Counted from the first letter of the stretch, positions 1 to 6,933 are shown. The stretch: DNA of 7,065 nucleotides from Rhizobiaceae bacterium (GCA_020696915.1 JAJFMR010000166.1:1-7065), one strand, 5' to 3'. Translations and numbers: made by a program. The notes: a model not told the origin generated them from the sequence alone.

Positions 1-427
1 CATCGCCGGCGACAGTGTCGGCTTCATCTTCGCGCACGGAGCGGGGAAGGTGCGCGAGGCGGATGCGGCCGTCGGCGGCATTCGCGCGCTCGGCGTGCCA
101 GACACGCCGGAGGCGCTGGCCGCCATCCGCGAGCACTGGAAGACCGGCTATATCGTCAAGATGGAGCCCGGCCCCGCCGCGCCCGGCGTGCTGGAGCCCA
201 ACACCTACATAGCCTATCCGCAGCTGGTATTTGCCAATGCCGATGTCGACGAGGAGGTCGTCTACCGGATGGCGAAGGTGCTCTACGAGAGCAAGGATTC
301 CATGAAGCAGGCCTTCCCCCCGTTCGCGGCTTTCAATCCCGCCGAACTGGTCGGCGAAGTACATGGCGGCGAATACCACCCGGGCGCGATCCGCTTCTAC
401 AAGGAAGCCGGCATCTGGAAAGAGTAG
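1..427 (+). CDS. TAXI-family TRAP transporter solute-binding protein, C-terminal part (5' end outside window)
   Basis: This is the C-terminal 141 residues of a periplasmic solute-binding protein of the TAXI class of TRAP transporters, which captures an organic anion and hands it to the membrane permease. The reading frame is open from base 2 at the window edge and ends at TAG 425-427, so the start and signal peptide lie upstream. TAXI proteins are usually about 320-380 residues, so roughly 40% is visible. Supporting signs are the segment PNTYIAYPQLVFANADVDEE followed by a helix carrying VVYRMAKVLYE, and the typical ending HPGAIRFYKEAGIW close to the C-terminus. The fused TRAP permease begins six bases downstream, which independently supports the call. 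The ligand cannot be deduced, because the main part of the binding pocket is not in the window. An internal GTG at position 50 is in frame but is not a true start, since homology-like sequence continues upstream of it. Confidence 0.9.
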   Translation, partial: IAGDSVGFIFAHGAGKVREADAAVGGIRALGVPDTPEALAAIREHWKTGYIVKMEPGPAAPGVLEPNTYIAYPQLVFANADVDEEVVYRMAKVLYESKDSMKQAFPPFAAFNPAELVGEVHGGEYHPGAIRFYKEAGIWKE

Positions 428-433
428 TCGGGG

Positions 434-2377
434 ATGAGCGGCGGGACTCCGGAAAGAGCCGGCCTCCAGGTCCCGGCCGGTCTCTGGAAACCGGCAGCCG
501 CCGGCCTCGCTGCGGCGATCACCCTGGTCGCCGCGGGCTGGGCCCTCAACGTGCCGCGCATGCTCGGCGTTTCCTACTATCCGCAGCAGTTCCTGGCGGT
601 GGTCCTTGCGTTGACGCTGCCGGTCACCTTCCTCATGTGGACGCCCGCGCGGGCGCGACGCGAGGGGCCGCTGCCCTGGTATGATGCGGCGGCCGCGGTG
701 ACGGGCTTCGCAGCCTCCGCCTACATCGCCTTCAACTATGCGGCGATCGTCAATCTTGTTTTCCTGCGGCCGGCCGAAGCCTGGGTGCCGGGCGTGGTCG
801 TGCTCGTCCTGCTTTTCGAGGCACTGCGCCGTACGACCGGTTGGGTGCTGGTCATCATCATCGCCGCCTTCATGCTTTACGCGATGTTCGGAGACGTCGT
901 GCCTGGCCGCCTCGCGGGCCGTCCGCAGGACTGGCAGAAACTGGCTGGCTACATGGCCTTCGACGTCAACGGCGTGTTCGGACTGCCGCTCGGCGTCGCC
1001 GCCACCATCGTCGTCAGCTTCATATTCTTCGGCGCGCTGCTCGGAGCAACGGGAGGATCGAAATTCTTCACGGATGCCGCGCTCATCTCGATGGGCCGGT
1101 TCCGCGGGGGCTCCATGAAGATCGCCGTTGTCGCCTCGGCCCTGTTCGGTTCCATTTCCGGTTCGGCGGTCGCCAATGTCGTGGCCACCGGCGTCGTCAC
1201 CATCCCGATGATCAAGCGCGACAAATATCCCGCGCACAAGGCAGCAGCGATCGAGGCGGTCGCCTCGACCGGAGGGCAGCTGATGCCGCCGGTCATGGGC
1301 GCGGCCGCCTTCCTGATGGCCGAGTTCCTGCAGGTTTCCTATGCCGACGTCGCGCTTGCGGCGCTGGTTCCGGCGCTCCTCTACTACGGTGCGCTGTTCA
1401 TCCAGGCCGATCTCGAGGCGGCGCGGCTCGGCATCGCCGCGGCCCCTGAGGACGAAATGCCGGCGCGGCGGACCGTGCTCGGCGGACTTCACTTCGTGCT
1501 TGCCTTCGTGCTGCTCATCTATGCCCTCTTCGGTATGAACTGGCAGCCGGAGCGCGCCGCCTTCCTGGCCTGCGCGGCGGTCGTGGTGACCGCGCTGATC
1601 TTCGGTTATGACGGGGTCAGGGCATCGCTCCGCCGTCTGCTGGCGACCTTCGTGGAGACCGGCGAACAGGTTGTCGAGATCATCATCATCTCGGCTGCGG
1701 CCGGCATGGTGATCGGAGTGCTCAACATAACCGGGCTGAGCTTCAACCTCACCTACGCGCTGGTCGACATCGGCGGCGGCAGCGCAATCGTGCTCATGCT
1801 GCTGTCGGCGCTCGTCTGCATCGTGCTCGGGATGGGCTTGCCGACGCTCGCCGTCTACGTTCTGCTTGCGTCGCTGGTCGCTCCGGCCCTCGTCGAGGTT
1901 GGACTGGATCCGATGGCGGCGCATCTTTTCGTTCTCTATTTCGGCATGATGTCCATGATCACGCCGCCGATCGCGCTGGCCGCATTTGCGGCGGCCAGCA
2001 TCGCCAGGGCCGATCCGACGATGACTGGTCTCGCCTCGGTCAAGTTCGGCTGGATCGCCTTCATCATCCCGTTCCTGTTCGCATTCTCGCCGAGCCTTAT
2101 CCTGATCGGCGAGCCGATCGACATCATCCTGGCAATCATCACCGCCGCCTTCGGGGTGTGGCTCGTTTCCTCGGCCCTGGCCGGCTATTTCGTCGACCGC
2201 CTGTCACCCTCGATGCGGGCGCTGTTCGCCATCGCCGGCCTCAACGCACTGATTCCGGCGGGGGCCTTCCCGGGAGCGATCTATACCGATGTCGCCGGCG
2301 TGATCCTCGGGGCCCTGGCGATGGGCTGGTCGGTCCTTGGGGCTCGCGCGAAACCCACCTCACAGGCTGCCCAATGA
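434..2377 (+). CDS. TRAP transporter fused permease (DctQ-DctM, 4TM/12TM type)
   Basis: This 647-residue integral membrane protein is the transport subunit of the TRAP system, a secondary transporter driven by an ion gradient. It is very hydrophobic, with about 16-19 candidate membrane helices. The first ~155 residues form the small DctQ-like part. The rest is DctM-like: GLPLGVAATIVVSFIFFGAL near 183-202, a glycine/serine-rich re-entrant-type segment ALFGSISGSAVANVVATG near 236-253, STGGQLMPPVMGAAAFL near 278-293, and the mirrored segment GLGMGLPT-like near 465-471 followed by YFGMMSMITPPIALAAFAAA near 502-521. Length and layout fit the fused TRAP permeases that normally accompany TAXI binding proteins. 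ATG 434 lies six bases after the binding-protein stop, with only a weak AGAG about nine bases before it, so translation is probably coupled. The stop overlaps the next start by four bases (ATGA at 2374). The substrate is unknown. Confidence 0.95.
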   Translation: MSGGTPERAGLQVPAGLWKPAAAGLAAAITLVAAGWALNVPRMLGVSYYPQQFLAVVLALTLPVTFLMWTPARARREGPLPWYDAAAAVTGFAASAYIAFNYAAIVNLVFLRPAEAWVPGVVVLVLLFEALRRTTGWVLVIIIAAFMLYAMFGDVVPGRLAGRPQDWQKLAGYMAFDVNGVFGLPLGVAATIVVSFIFFGALLGATGGSKFFTDAALISMGRFRGGSMKIAVVASALFGSISGSAVANVVATGVVTIPMIKRDKYPAHKAAAIEAVASTGGQLMPPVMGAAAFLMAEFLQVSYADVALAALVPALLYYGALFIQADLEAARLGIAAAPEDEMPARRTVLGGLHFVLAFVLLIYALFGMNWQPERAAFLACAAVVVTALIFGYDGVRASLRRLLATFVETGEQVVEIIIISAAAGMVIGVLNITGLSFNLTYALVDIGGGSAIVLMLLSALVCIVLGMGLPTLAVYVLLASLVAPALVEVGLDPMAAHLFVLYFGMMSMITPPIALAAFAAASIARADPTMTGLASVKFGWIAFIIPFLFAFSPSLILIGEPIDIILAIITAAFGVWLVSSALAGYFVDRLSPSMRALFAIAGLNALIPAGAFPGAIYTDVAGVILGALAMGWSVLGARAKPTSQAAQ

Positions 2378-3189
2378 ACGAGCCCAACAGTCTCGAACGG
2401 ATGCTGGGCATCCTGGCGGCATTCGACGAAATGCACCTGGAACGGACGCCGGAAGAGCTGATGAGGCGGCTGGGCTACAGCCGGCCGACGCTTTACCGCT
2501 ATCTGAAGACGCTCAGGGAGGCGGGGCTGATCGTCGGCGTCGGCCAGGCTGCCTATACACTTGGGCCCAAGATCGTCGAGATGGACTTTCTGCTGCGCCG
2601 CGCCGATCCGCTGGTACTCGAAGGGCGAGCCCTTCTGGAGGAACTGGCCGGGCGGCATCCCGGCACCGCATTCCTCTCCCGCTGGTACCGCGACCGGGTG
2701 CTCTGCGTGACGTCTATCAGTTCGTCCGATGAGGCGTTGTCGAGCTACCCTCGCGGCCGCCCGATGCCGGTCGGGCGAGGCTCGACATCGCATGCGATCA
2801 TGGCCTTTCTGCCGCGCCGCCAGGCTGTCGCGCTCATCGACAGCAGTCTCGACGTCTACCGCGGTATCGGCCTCGGCGGCCGCGACGCCGTGCTGGCACG
2901 GTTCAGGGCGATCCGGCGCGACGGCTATGCGACGGCGCGCGGCGAGGTGACGGCCGGCGTGGTCGGCACCGCCGCTCCGGTCTTCGACGGCGGCAAGGCG
3001 CCGATCGCCAGCCTTTGCCTGACGATGGCCGAAGCGCATGCCGACGCTTTCGGGCCGGAACGACTCGGGCGCGAGGTGGCCGCAACGGCCGACAGGCTCA
3101 GCGAACGGCTTTCCGCGCGCCGCATTCTGCGGACCGGGGGACAGCCGGATCCCGACAGGCAACGCAAACAGCGAGCAGCAGCGGCATGA
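2374..3189 (+). CDS. IclR-family transcriptional regulator
   Basis: This 271-residue protein is a DNA-binding regulator of the IclR family, whose members sense small metabolites, often aromatic or carboxylic acids, and control catabolic genes. Residues 5-65 form the winged helix-turn-helix: SLERMLGILAAFDE as helix 1, LMRRLGYSRPTLYRYLKTLR as the recognition part, and the wing GLIVGVGQAAYTLGP. Residues about 75-250 form the effector domain, with the family signature YPRGRPMPVGRGSTSHAIMA near 125-144 and GYATARGE...GVVGTAAPVFD near 184-205. The last ~18 residues are a basic Gln/Arg/Ala-rich tail outside the domain. ATG 2374 was chosen because it overlaps the permease stop and gives the normal short leader before helix 1. 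The frame stays open back to 2158, but that part only shadows the permease. Unusually, the gene lies inside the operon in the same direction as its likely targets. Its operator is probably in front of the operon, outside the window. Confidence 0.93.
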   Translation: MNEPNSLERMLGILAAFDEMHLERTPEELMRRLGYSRPTLYRYLKTLREAGLIVGVGQAAYTLGPKIVEMDFLLRRADPLVLEGRALLEELAGRHPGTAFLSRWYRDRVLCVTSISSSDEALSSYPRGRPMPVGRGSTSHAIMAFLPRRQAVALIDSSLDVYRGIGLGGRDAVLARFRAIRRDGYATARGEVTAGVVGTAAPVFDGGKAPIASLCLTMAEAHADAFGPERLGREVAATADRLSERLSARRILRTGGQPDPDRQRKQRAAAA

Positions 3190-4202
3190 AGAAGATCGAC
3201 ATTTTTACGCATATCTGGCCGGAGCCCTTCTTCAAGGCGCTCCTCGAAGTCACCGGGAAAATGCAGGCGATCACGGCCCGCTCAGGCCGGGTCCCCATGA
3301 TGACTGACCTCGACCGCCGCTTCCGGGTCATGGACATGTTCGGCGCCGACTACTGTCAGGTCCTGTCGCTGGCGTCGCCGCCGCTCGATGCGATCGCCAG
3401 CCCGGAGCAGGCGTTGCATCTGTCCAGGGTCGGCTCGGAGGCCATGGCCGAGCTCTGCGACAAACATCCGGACCGGTTTCCCGGCTTCATCGCCACGGCA
3501 GTGCTGTCGAACCCACAGCGATGCGTGGAGGAATGCCGGCGCGCCGTCGAGGATCTCGGCGCAGTCGGCGTGCAGATCTTCACCAATGTCAACGGCAAGC
3601 CGCTCGACCTCCCGGAATTCGCGCCGTTCTTCGAATACATGGCGAAGGCAGGCAAGCCGGTATGGCTGCATCCCGCACGGTCGGAAAAATTTGCCGACTA
3701 CCAGACCGAGACGCGCTCCGAATACGAGATCTGGTGGACCTTCGGCTGGCCCTACGAAACCTCGGCGGCTATGGCGCGGATGGTGTTCTCGAAATTCTTC
3801 GACCGCTTCCCCGGCCTGAAGGTCATCACGCATCACGCGGGCGGCATGGTTCCCTATTTCGAAGGCCGGGTCGGCCCCGGCTGGGACCAGATGGGCAAGC
3901 GCACGACCGATCGCGACCTCTCGGCGGCGATCAGGGAGCTGGAGCGGCCGCATCTCGATTATTTCAGGGAGTTCTTCGCCGACACGGCGTCCTTCGGCTC
4001 GCGCAAGGCTATCGAGCATGCGATCGAGTTCTTCGGCAGGGACCGCGTGCTCTTCGCCTCGGATGCCCCGTTCGATCCAGAGGGAGGGCCGATGTACATT
4101 CGCGAGACGATCCGCATCATCGACGCCTTCGAGGACGAGGCACTGAAGAAACAGATCTTCCAGGACAATGCAGTGAGGCTGCTCGGCCTCAACCTTTCAT
4201 GA
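3186..4202 (+). CDS. Amidohydrolase family 2 protein, ACMSD-like (possible decarboxylase or hydrolase)
   Basis: This 338-residue protein is a metal-dependent TIM-barrel enzyme of the amidohydrolase-2 family, which includes aminocarboxymuconate semialdehyde decarboxylase (ACMSD), resorcylate-type decarboxylases and related hydrolases or hydratases. Visible landmarks are IDIFTHIWPEPF at 4-15 (N-terminal metal motif), KPVWLHPAR at 157-165 with metal-ligand candidate H162, WWTFGWPYETSAAMARMVFS at 183-202, LKVITHHAGGMVPYFEGR at 211-228 with H216/H217, and VLFASDAPFDPEGGP at 288-302 with catalytic/metal Asp D293. The usual first ligand pair is His-x-His; here it reads F7-x-H9, so one histidine is missing. 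ATG 3186 overlaps the IclR stop (ATGA) and gives the normal N-terminus directly at the first strand. There is no clear Shine-Dalgarno sequence, which suggests coupling. The downstream aldehyde dehydrogenase hints at an aldehyde product, as in the ACMSD pathway, but the reaction is not proven; hydrolysis is equally possible. Confidence 0.88.
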   Translation: MKKIDIFTHIWPEPFFKALLEVTGKMQAITARSGRVPMMTDLDRRFRVMDMFGADYCQVLSLASPPLDAIASPEQALHLSRVGSEAMAELCDKHPDRFPGFIATAVLSNPQRCVEECRRAVEDLGAVGVQIFTNVNGKPLDLPEFAPFFEYMAKAGKPVWLHPARSEKFADYQTETRSEYEIWWTFGWPYETSAAMARMVFSKFFDRFPGLKVITHHAGGMVPYFEGRVGPGWDQMGKRTTDRDLSAAIRELERPHLDYFREFFADTASFGSRKAIEHAIEFFGRDRVLFASDAPFDPEGGPMYIRETIRIIDAFEDEALKKQIFQDNAVRLLGLNLS

Positions 4203-4209
4203 AGGATCC
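4202..4209 (+). promoter_or_regulatory. Ribosome binding site deciding the aldehyde dehydrogenase start
   Basis: AAGGA at 4202-4206 lies seven bases before ATG 4214. It is the best Shine-Dalgarno match at any operon junction here. It supports ATG 4214 over the in-frame ATG 4199, which overlaps the amidohydrolase stop but has only pyrimidine-rich sequence (CTCAACCTTT) just before it. Confidence 0.55.
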
Positions 4210-4213
4210 GGGC

Positions 4214-5671
4214 ATGAACATCGCAGCCAACACACCCGCCGGCCATTTCATCGCCGGCGAATGGATTACCGGGGGCGGCAAGCCCCGCCAGAGTTTCGAC
4301 CCGGCGACCGGCGAGGCGCTCGGCGGGTGGCTGCCCGGAAGCGCTGAACTGGCCGGCCAGGCGATAGCGGCCGCCCGTTCCGCGTTCGACCGGTCGGCGT
4401 GGCCGGCCTCGCCCCGGCAGCGGGCCCAGGCACTGTTCGAATTCGCCGACCGGCTGGAGGCGCGCAAGGATGAGCTCGGCGCCTTGATCGTCGCCGAGAA
4501 CGGCAAGCTCCAGGCAGAGGCCGCCGGCGAGGTGGCGGGTGCCGTTTCCGAGATCCGCTACTATGCCGGGCTGGCCCGCAACATCACCGGCCGCACGCTG
4601 GAAACCGCGCCGGGCAACGTCTCGCTCCTCAACCGCGAACCGGCTGGAGTCGCGGCGATCATCGTGCCCTGGAACGCTCCTGTGACGCTTCTGGTGCGCT
4701 CGCTGGCGCCGGCGCTGGCGGCCGGCTGCACCGCGGTGATCAAACCTGCCGAGCAGACGCCGCTGATCCATCGCGCCGTAATCGAATGCCTGGCCGGCTG
4801 CCCGTCGCTGCCGGCGGGTGTCGTCAACTCGGTCAACGAGAACGGCTCCGCGGTGGGCGAGGCGCTGGTGGTTTCACCGGATGTCGATGTCGTCAGCTTC
4901 ACCGGCTCCAGCCGTACCGGCAGGCTGATCATGGCAGCAGCCGCGCCGACCTTGAAGCGACTCTCCCTCGAGCTCGGCGGCAAAGCGCCGGCAATCGTGT
5001 TCGATGACGCCGATCTCGAAACGGCAGTGCGGGAACTGACGCGCGGAGCACTGGTGATGGCAGGGCAGATCTGCATCGCTGCGGCACGCTTCCTGGTCCA
5101 CGAGAAGGTGCTGCCCGAGTTTCGTGAGAAGGCCAAGGCCGCTTTCGCTTCCGTGCGGGTGGGTCCGGGGGCGGACCGGCAGAGCCAGATGGGTTCGCTG
5201 ATCGACGTGGAGAACCGGTCGCGGCTCGAGCGTCTCATCGAGCAGGCGGGCGACGAAGGCAGTATGGTGCTGAAGGGCGAGGCCCCCGCCGGGGTGCTTG
5301 CGAAGGGCGCGTTCCTGACGCCGACGCTGTTCGAGATCGGCGATCTTCGTTCCGGCCTGGTGCAGGAGGAACTGTTCGGCCCCATCGTCTCGCTGGAGAG
5401 CTTCGCCGATGAAGCGGAAGCCGTCCATAAGGCGAATGCAACCAGATACGGGCTGGCGGCCAGCGTGTTCACCCGCGATCTTGCCCGGGCAACGCGCGTC
5501 TCGCGCGCCATTCGCGCCGGCACGGTCTGGCTCAACTGCCATACGCGCCTGCTCGCGGAAGCCGAGACGGGCGGCTACCGGCAGTCCGGTCTCGGCCGCC
5601 TGCACGGCGCGGAAGGTCTGAACGACTTCCTGGAAACCAAGCACGTCTATTTCGAGGCCGGCGTCGTTTGA
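4214..5671 (+). CDS. NAD(P)-dependent aldehyde dehydrogenase
   Basis: This 485-residue enzyme of the ALDH superfamily oxidises an aldehyde to a carboxylic acid in the cytoplasm. It is of normal full length with all main catalytic elements: VPWNAP at 151-156 (N154 oxyanion hole), VIKPAEQTP at 175-183 (K177, cofactor binding), FTGSSRTG at 229-236, LELGGK at 252-257 (general base E253), AGQICIAAARF at 283-293 (catalytic C287), EELFGP at 385-390 (E386 and F388, cofactor ribose) and GGYRQSGLGRLHG at 453-465. The N-terminal HFIAGEWITG is also typical. ATG 4214 is preferred because of the AAGGA before it; the alternative ATG 4199 would add only five residues (MKDPG). The enzyme resembles betaine-aldehyde and muconic-semialdehyde dehydrogenase types, but substrate cannot be assigned from motifs. 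It follows the amidohydrolase by 11 bases, suggesting consecutive pathway steps. Its stop is overlapped by the next gene's TTG start. Confidence 0.95.
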   Translation: MNIAANTPAGHFIAGEWITGGGKPRQSFDPATGEALGGWLPGSAELAGQAIAAARSAFDRSAWPASPRQRAQALFEFADRLEARKDELGALIVAENGKLQAEAAGEVAGAVSEIRYYAGLARNITGRTLETAPGNVSLLNREPAGVAAIIVPWNAPVTLLVRSLAPALAAGCTAVIKPAEQTPLIHRAVIECLAGCPSLPAGVVNSVNENGSAVGEALVVSPDVDVVSFTGSSRTGRLIMAAAAPTLKRLSLELGGKAPAIVFDDADLETAVRELTRGALVMAGQICIAAARFLVHEKVLPEFREKAKAAFASVRVGPGADRQSQMGSLIDVENRSRLERLIEQAGDEGSMVLKGEAPAGVLAKGAFLTPTLFEIGDLRSGLVQEELFGPIVSLESFADEAEAVHKANATRYGLAASVFTRDLARATRVSRAIRAGTVWLNCHTRLLAEAETGGYRQSGLGRLHGAEGLNDFLETKHVYFEAGVV

Positions 5672-6414
5672 GCGGCCTTTTCGAAGTTGCCGTAGTGGTG
5701 GCCTGCCTGGCGGCCGGCGGCCTCCTGAAAGGCGCCACCGGCGCCGGCGCGCCGATCCTTGCCGTGCCGGCTCTGGCGGCGTTCTTCGACGTGCGCTTTG
5801 CCGTGGTGGTGATGCTGGTGCCCAACATCGCAACCAACCTCTGGCAGACGTTCCGTTTCCGCGCGTATTTTCCCGAGGCAAGCTTCGCCGTTCCGCTGTT
5901 GGGCGGCGGCGTGCTTGGCATCGCCGGCGGCACGCTGGCGCTGAAGACCCTGCAGTCGGACCTGCTGTCGCTGGTCGTGGCAGCGGCAGTGACCGGTTAC
6001 GTCGTCCTCAGGCTTGCACGGCCGCACTGGCGACTCGAGATGCGCCAGGCGAAATGGCTGGCGCTTCCCGCGGGCGTGGTGGCCGGCGCGCTGCAGGGTG
6101 CCGCCGGACTTTCGGCGCCGGTCAGCATCACCTTCCTCAATGCCATGCAGATGGGGCGGGAGCGTTTCATCGCGGCCATCTCCGCCCTCTTCGTCACCTT
6201 TACGGCGATCCAGATCGTCGCGGTGACGCTGAGCGGGCTGATCATGCCTGGCGATCTCTGGTACAGCCTGTTTGCGCTGCTGCCGGTTTCGCTTTCGATG
6301 CCAGTCGGCGCCTGGCTGGGCAAGCGCATCTCGGCCAGGGCCCTCGATCGGGTCATTCTGACGATCCTCTGCGTGCTGGCCGTGAAACTGGCTGTCGACG
6401 CGCTCTCCTCGTAA
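5668..6414 (+). CDS. TauE/SafE family membrane permease (putative anion exporter)
   Basis: This 248-residue inner-membrane protein has about eight candidate helices and belongs to the TauE/SafE (DUF81-type) family, whose named members are implicated in export of sulfite or organosulfur/organic anions. The family's internal duplication is visible: GGLLKGATGAGAPILAVPAL at 17-36 is echoed by GVVAGALQGAAGLSAPVSIT at 136-155, each starting a half of about four helices separated by a charged stretch near 115-128 (RLARPHWRLEMRQAKW). The start is taken as TTG 5668, which overlaps the dehydrogenase stop (TTGA) and has GAGG at 5654-5657 about ten bases upstream; GTG codons at 5695 and 5698 are alternatives but would cut into the first helix. 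It appears to be the last gene of the operon. Its partner role with the TRAP importer is inferred: it could export an anionic end product or by-product. Confidence 0.88.
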   Translation: MSGLFEVAVVVACLAAGGLLKGATGAGAPILAVPALAAFFDVRFAVVVMLVPNIATNLWQTFRFRAYFPEASFAVPLLGGGVLGIAGGTLALKTLQSDLLSLVVAAAVTGYVVLRLARPHWRLEMRQAKWLALPAGVVAGALQGAAGLSAPVSITFLNAMQMGRERFIAAISALFVTFTAIQIVAVTLSGLIMPGDLWYSLFALLPVSLSMPVGAWLGKRISARALDRVILTILCVLAVKLAVDALSS

Positions 6415-6598
6415 AGACGCCGAGGATTGCCAGACAGGAGGTCCCTACTGGGAGCGCGCTGACGGAAGCGCTTGCCGGGTGATCTTGTTTGCGCCCCGGA
6501 TTCATCCGAACGTCGGGTCCGGTTCCCGCAGCGTTTTCCCTGAAGCCACCTTGTCTGCCCGAGGCTTCGATGCTTTGCTGCGGCTATGGGTTGAAGCG
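6415..6598 (+). other. Intergenic spacer between the operon and the small secreted protein gene
   Basis: These 184 bases hold no convincing gene. A weak hairpin, AGCGC 6453-6457 with GCGCT 6468-6472 around a 10-base loop, lies about 40 bases after the TauE/SafE stop and is followed at a distance by TCTTGTTT (6482-6489); it could be a poor terminator. A perfect-looking Shine-Dalgarno string AGGAGGT at 6436-6442 has no ATG, GTG or TTG at a usable distance. A loose sigma70-like pair, TTGTCT 6551 and TTTGCT 6574 with a 17-base gap, could serve the next gene but the -10 match is poor. Confidence 0.3.
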
Positions 6599-6895
6599 AT
6601 GATCAGGTTCGCAGTGGCTGCCGTCTTGTCGGTCGTTTCCTCCGATGCATCGGCGATCGTCCGCTACATGGTTCAGGGCATGACCTGCGCCGAGGTGCAG
6701 CAGACCGTTGAGCGCGATGGAATTGCCATCCTTTACCGCCAGGGAAAAGCCGGCGTCGCCCTCTATGACCGGTTCGTGAAGGACGGTTCGTTCTGCAACA
6801 CGGGATACACGGCCGCCCGCGAAGGCATAGCAGCGGCCGACACAAACGACTGCCGGGTCGCCAAATGCATCGAAACGGGCAGGTTCGGGGACTGA
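6599..6895 (+). CDS. Small secreted cysteine-containing protein of unknown function
   Basis: This 98-residue protein is predicted to be exported. Residues 1-19 look like a short Sec signal peptide: R3, hydrophobic FAVAAVLSVV, then the signal peptidase I site ASA before I20. The mature part of about 79 residues has four cysteines (C30, C66, C85, C90) in the pattern MTCAEVQ, FCNTGY and DCRVAKC, which could form two disulfide bonds in the periplasm. ATG 6599 was chosen because it places the signal peptide at the N-terminus; a longer in-frame start at GTG 6479 would bury it behind 40 residues. The ribosome binding site is weak (GAAG just upstream). From memory, similar small proteins with this CA-x-V-Q...C...C-x-V-x-KC pattern occur in rhizobial-type bacteria without a known function. 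It is separated from the operon by 184 bases and is probably an independent unit. Confidence 0.7.
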   Translation: MIRFAVAAVLSVVSSDASAIVRYMVQGMTCAEVQQTVERDGIAILYRQGKAGVALYDRFVKDGSFCNTGYTAAREGIAAADTNDCRVAKCIETGRFGD

Positions 6896-6911
6896 GTGGA
6901 TTCGGCCGAGG

Positions 6912-6933
6912 GAGGGACGTTCGCTGGTCCCTC
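6912..6933 (+). terminator. Candidate stem-loop after the small secreted protein gene
   Basis: A perfect 7-bp inverted repeat, GAGGGAC at 6912-6918 and GTCCCTC at 6927-6933, encloses an 8-base loop. It begins 16 bases after the stop codon at 6895, where a terminator would be expected. No T-tract follows, so it is not a classic intrinsic terminator; it may be a 3'-end stabilising stem or part of a factor-dependent terminator. Confidence 0.35.

Noticed and set aside
2158..2373. In-frame upstream extension of the IclR gene giving a 343-residue protein
   Set aside because: It lies entirely inside the permease gene in another frame, is rich in Arg and Gly with no domain similarity, and the wHTH begins normally just after ATG 2374.
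2281..3162. Antisense open frame of 293 residues opposite the IclR gene
   Set aside because: Composition is shadow-like (Arg, Ala, His and Pro rich) and the sense strand has a full IclR protein.
3015..3185. In-frame upstream extension of the amidohydrolase
   Set aside because: It overlaps the C-terminal coding part of the IclR gene and the barrel motif starts right after ATG 3186.
3521..4198. Long in-frame extension of the aldehyde dehydrogenase (716 residues)
   Set aside because: It shadows the amidohydrolase gene, with Arg/Gly-rich composition typical of an out-of-frame reading; a fusion is not supported.
4561..5881. Long antisense open frames of 324 and 335 residues opposite the dehydrogenase
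   Set aside because: They are expected on the opposite strand of high-GC genes, are rich in Arg, Ser and Pro, and show no recognisable domain, while the + strand carries a complete ALDH.
6436..6442. Strong Shine-Dalgarno string AGGAGGT
   Set aside because: No ATG, GTG or TTG follows within a workable distance; the nearest TTG at 6472 is 29 bases away and opens only a 23-codon frame. It is probably chance or a relic.
6479..6598. Longer GTG start for the small secreted protein
   Set aside because: It would put 40 residues ahead of a clear signal peptide, so ATG 6599 is preferred.
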